A stretch of 64,000 nt of DNA from Streptomonospora sp. PA3 (lineage in GTDB: Bacteria > Actinomycetota > Actinomycetes > Streptosporangiales > Streptosporangiaceae), in NCBI RefSeq assembly GCF_009728995.1, contig NZ_VTZW01000019.1, positions 186,001 through 250,000 of the forward strand. Reading direction: 5' to 3'. How positions within the stretch are numbered: position 1 is the first letter of the stretch; each line of letters begins with the position of its first letter. Both the position numbers and the translations under genes were made by a program. This document shows positions 62,218 through 64,000 of the stretch, piece by piece. Below the pieces are notes generated by a model that was not told the origin of the DNA, did not search any database, and saw only the letters and a list, made by a program, of their open reading frames with translations.

Positions 62218-64000
62218 TCACTTGCTCGCGGGCTCCTCGTCGGCGGCCTGCTGGCGGTCGGCCTGGCGCGAGACGGTCTCGGTGAGTTTGCGGGCCAGGC
62301 TCTGGGGGGTCAGGCCCAGCTCGGCGAGGATGTCGTCGCGCTTGGCGTGATGCAGGAACTCCTGCTCGATGCCGAAGGTGCGCACCGGGACGTCCAGGTC
62401 GGCGTCGCGCAGCGCGCGGGCCACGGCGTCGCCGACGGCGCCCACGCGGCCGTTGTCCTCGACCACCGCGACCACCCGGTGGCGGCCGGCCGCCTCGATG
62501 AGCGCCGGGTCCAGCGGCTTGACCCAGCGGGGGTCGACCACGGTGACGCCGATGCCGTGGTCGGCCATGCGGTCGGCGACCTCGCAGCAGGTCTGGGCCA
62601 TCGGGCCCACGGCAACCAGCAGCAGGTCAGCGGAGTCGCCGCCGCGAGGGGGCCGGCGCAGCACGTCCATGCTCCCCAGGCGGCCGACGGCCTCGGTCTC
62701 GGGCGCCACGGTGCCCGTGGGGTAGCGCACGACGGTGGGCGCGTCGTCGACGGCCACCGCCTCGCGCAGCTGCTCGCGCAGGCGGGGGGCGTCGCGCGGC
62801 ACGGCCAGCCGCAGCCCGGGCACCACCTGCAGGATGGACAGGTCCCACATGCCGTGGTGGCTGGCGCCGTCGGGCCCGGTCACTCCGGAGCGGTCCAGGC
62901 AGAAGGTGACGCCCTGGCGGTGCAGGGCGGCGTCCATCAGGACCTGGTCGAAGCAGCGGTTGAGGAACGTGGCGTAGACGGCCACCACGGGGTGCAGCCC
63001 GCCCATCGCCAGACCGGTGGCCGAGGTGGCGGCGTGCTGCTCGGCGATGCCGACGTCGAAGCAGCGGTCGGGGTAGGCCTCGGCGAAGGGCGCCAGTCCC
63101 GTGGGGTGCAGCATGGCGGCGGTGATGCCGACGATGTCGGACCGCTCGGCACCCAGGGCGAGCATCTCCTCGCTGAAGACCTTGGTCCACTTCTGCGGCG
63201 CGGGCGCGGCCTGCTCCCCCGGCGTGCTCGGCGCCGGCTTGGCCGCGCCGATGGCGTGGAACTGGTCCTCCTCGTGGTTCTCGGCCGGGGCGTGGCCCTT
63301 GCCCTTCTGGGTCAGGCAGTGCACGATCACCGGGCCGCCGAAGCCGCGGGCGCGGCGCAGCGCCTTCTCGACGGCCTGCTCGTCGTGGCCGTCGATGGGG
63401 CCGAGGTACTTCAGGCCGAGGTCCTCGAACATCATCTGCGGCTGGATGGCGTCCTTGAGGCCCTTCTTCAGCCCGTGCAGGGCCTCATACAGCGGCTGGC
63501 CCACCACGGGCGCCCGGTTCAGCGCGGTCTTGGCGAGGTCGAGGGCCTGCTCGTAGCCCTGGGTCATGCGCAGCGAGGCGAGGTGGTCGGCCAGCCCGCC
63601 CATGGTCGGCGAGTAGGAGCGGCCGTTGTCGTTGACCACGATCACCACGCGGCGGTCGGGCCCGGCGGCGATGTTGTTCAGCGCCTCCCAGGCCATGCCG
63701 CCGGTCAGGGCGCCGTCGCCGACCACGGCGACGACGCTGCGGTCGGAGCGGCGCTGGATCACGTTGGCCTTGGCCAGGCCGTCGGCGTAGGACAGCACCG
63801 TGGAGGCGTGGGAGTTCTCGATGAAGTCGTGCGGGGACTCGGCCCGGGAGGGGTAGCCCGACAGCCCGCCCTGGTTGCGCAGCTTGGAGAAGTCCTGGCG
63901 GCCGGTGAGGAGCTTGTGCACGTAGGACTGGTGGCCGGTGTCGAAGAGGATCGGGTCGCGCGGGGAGTCGAAGACCCGGTGCAGCGCCAGGGTGAGCTCG
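62218..64000 (-). CDS. dxs: 1-deoxy-D-xylulose-5-phosphate synthase, N-terminus beyond right edge
   Basis: First step of the MEP isoprenoid pathway: condenses pyruvate and glyceraldehyde 3-phosphate. 594 codons are present and the gene continues past 64000. At the edge the protein reads [15 protein letters not shown]. The thiamine-diphosphate motif [16 protein letters not shown] follows. Further on are [13 protein letters not shown], the transketolase-like pyrimidine domain (D-V-G-I-A-E-Q-H-A) and [15 protein letters not shown]. The missing N-terminus should be only about 50 residues. Separated by 177 bp from fprA, same direction. Confidence 0.94.
   Translation of the reverse strand, partial: ELTLALHRVFDSPRDPILFDTGHQSYVHKLLTGRQDFSKLRNQGGLSGYPSRAESPHDFIENSHASTVLSYADGLAKANVIQRRSDRSVVAVVGDGALTGGMAWEALNNIAAGPDRRVVIVVNDNGRSYSPTMGGLADHLASLRMTQGYEQALDLAKTALNRAPVVGQPLYEALHGLKKGLKDAIQPQMMFEDLGLKYLGPIDGHDEQAVEKALRRARGFGGPVIVHCLTQKGKGHAPAENHEEDQFHAIGAAKPAPSTPGEQAAPAPQKWTKVFSEEMLALGAERSDIVGITAAMLHPTGLAPFAEAYPDRCFDVGIAEQHAATSATGLAMGGLHPVVAVYATFLNRCFDQVLMDAALHRQGVTFCLDRSGVTGPDGASHHGMWDLSILQVVPGLRLAVPRDAPRLREQLREAVAVDDAPTVVRYPTGTVAPETEAVGRLGSMDVLRRPPRGGDSADLLLVAVGPMAQTCCEVADRMADHGIGVTVVDPRWVKPLDPALIEAAGRHRVVAVVEDNGRVGAVGDAVARALRDADLDVPVRTFGIEQEFLHHAKRDDILAELGLTPQSLARKLTETVSRQADRQQAADEEPASK

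Overview
This is about 64 kb of chromosome from a very high-GC actinomycete. A filamentous member of the Nocardiopsaceae / Streptosporangiales type is my best guess, not a demonstrated assignment. The evidence is extreme GC bias at third codon positions, a WhiB-family regulator, a Streptomyces-type subtilisin inhibitor, an actinobacterial sulfite-reductase operon, coproporphyrin-type haem genes, DUF3000 next to an RNase D-like gene, and many starts without a leader. I saw no tRNA, rRNA, CRISPR array, phage or intact insertion sequence.

Layout. 0-2.6 kb: a leftward catechol siderophore operon (dhbA, dhbC, start of dhbE) behind an iron box. 2.9-7.4 kb: MFS exporter, AI-2E-type membrane protein, STAS anti-sigma antagonist and an orphan sensor kinase, all leftward. 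7.6-10.9 kb: Cys-rich microprotein, secreted protease inhibitor, a two-gene permease/DUF1980 unit and a YnfA protein. 11-18.4 kb: RNA helicase, enoyl-CoA hydratase, HTH protein, ABC-F ATPase, second AI-2E protein and YccF protein. 18.6-29 kb: metallo-hydrolase, WhiB protein, phosphoribosyltransferase fusion, acetyltransferase, MFS transporter, LPTTG surface protein, membrane propeller-like protein, HNH lipoprotein and BrkB protein.

29.2-33 kb is a sulfur assimilation operon: Cys leader peptide, sulfite reductase, zinc-ribbon microprotein, APS reductase, sirohydrochlorin chelatase. The chelatase supplies sirohaem to the reductase. A compact RNA with a predicted pseudoknot follows at 33.1 kb. 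33.4-42.7 kb: AidB-like dehydrogenase, glgX, a RibD-C reductase, GntR regulator, msrB, and psd-pssA for phosphatidylethanolamine. 42.8-50 kb: haem genes (hemQ-cgoX and hemE) interleaved with a DUF4349 lipoprotein, DUF3000 and RNase D. 50-64 kb: TPR protein, a HicA/HicB-like pair, fadA-fadB, a small membrane protein, MMPL transporter with divergent TetR regulator, zinc metallopeptidase, ferredoxin-NADP reductase and dxs (runs off the right edge).

The most unusual items are not ordinary genes. They are (1) a family of intergenic elements that fold as long inverted repeats, three copies plus fragments, at 13.7, 38.3, 46.3 and 55.97 kb; (2) the orphan pseudoknotted RNA at 33.1 kb, which resembles transposon omega RNAs but has no nuclease gene; (3) a tandemly duplicated half-hairpin at 10.9 kb; and (4) a HicA-like toxin gene with no ATG or GTG start. 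Perfect GC-rich hairpins between convergent genes serve as likely terminators throughout.
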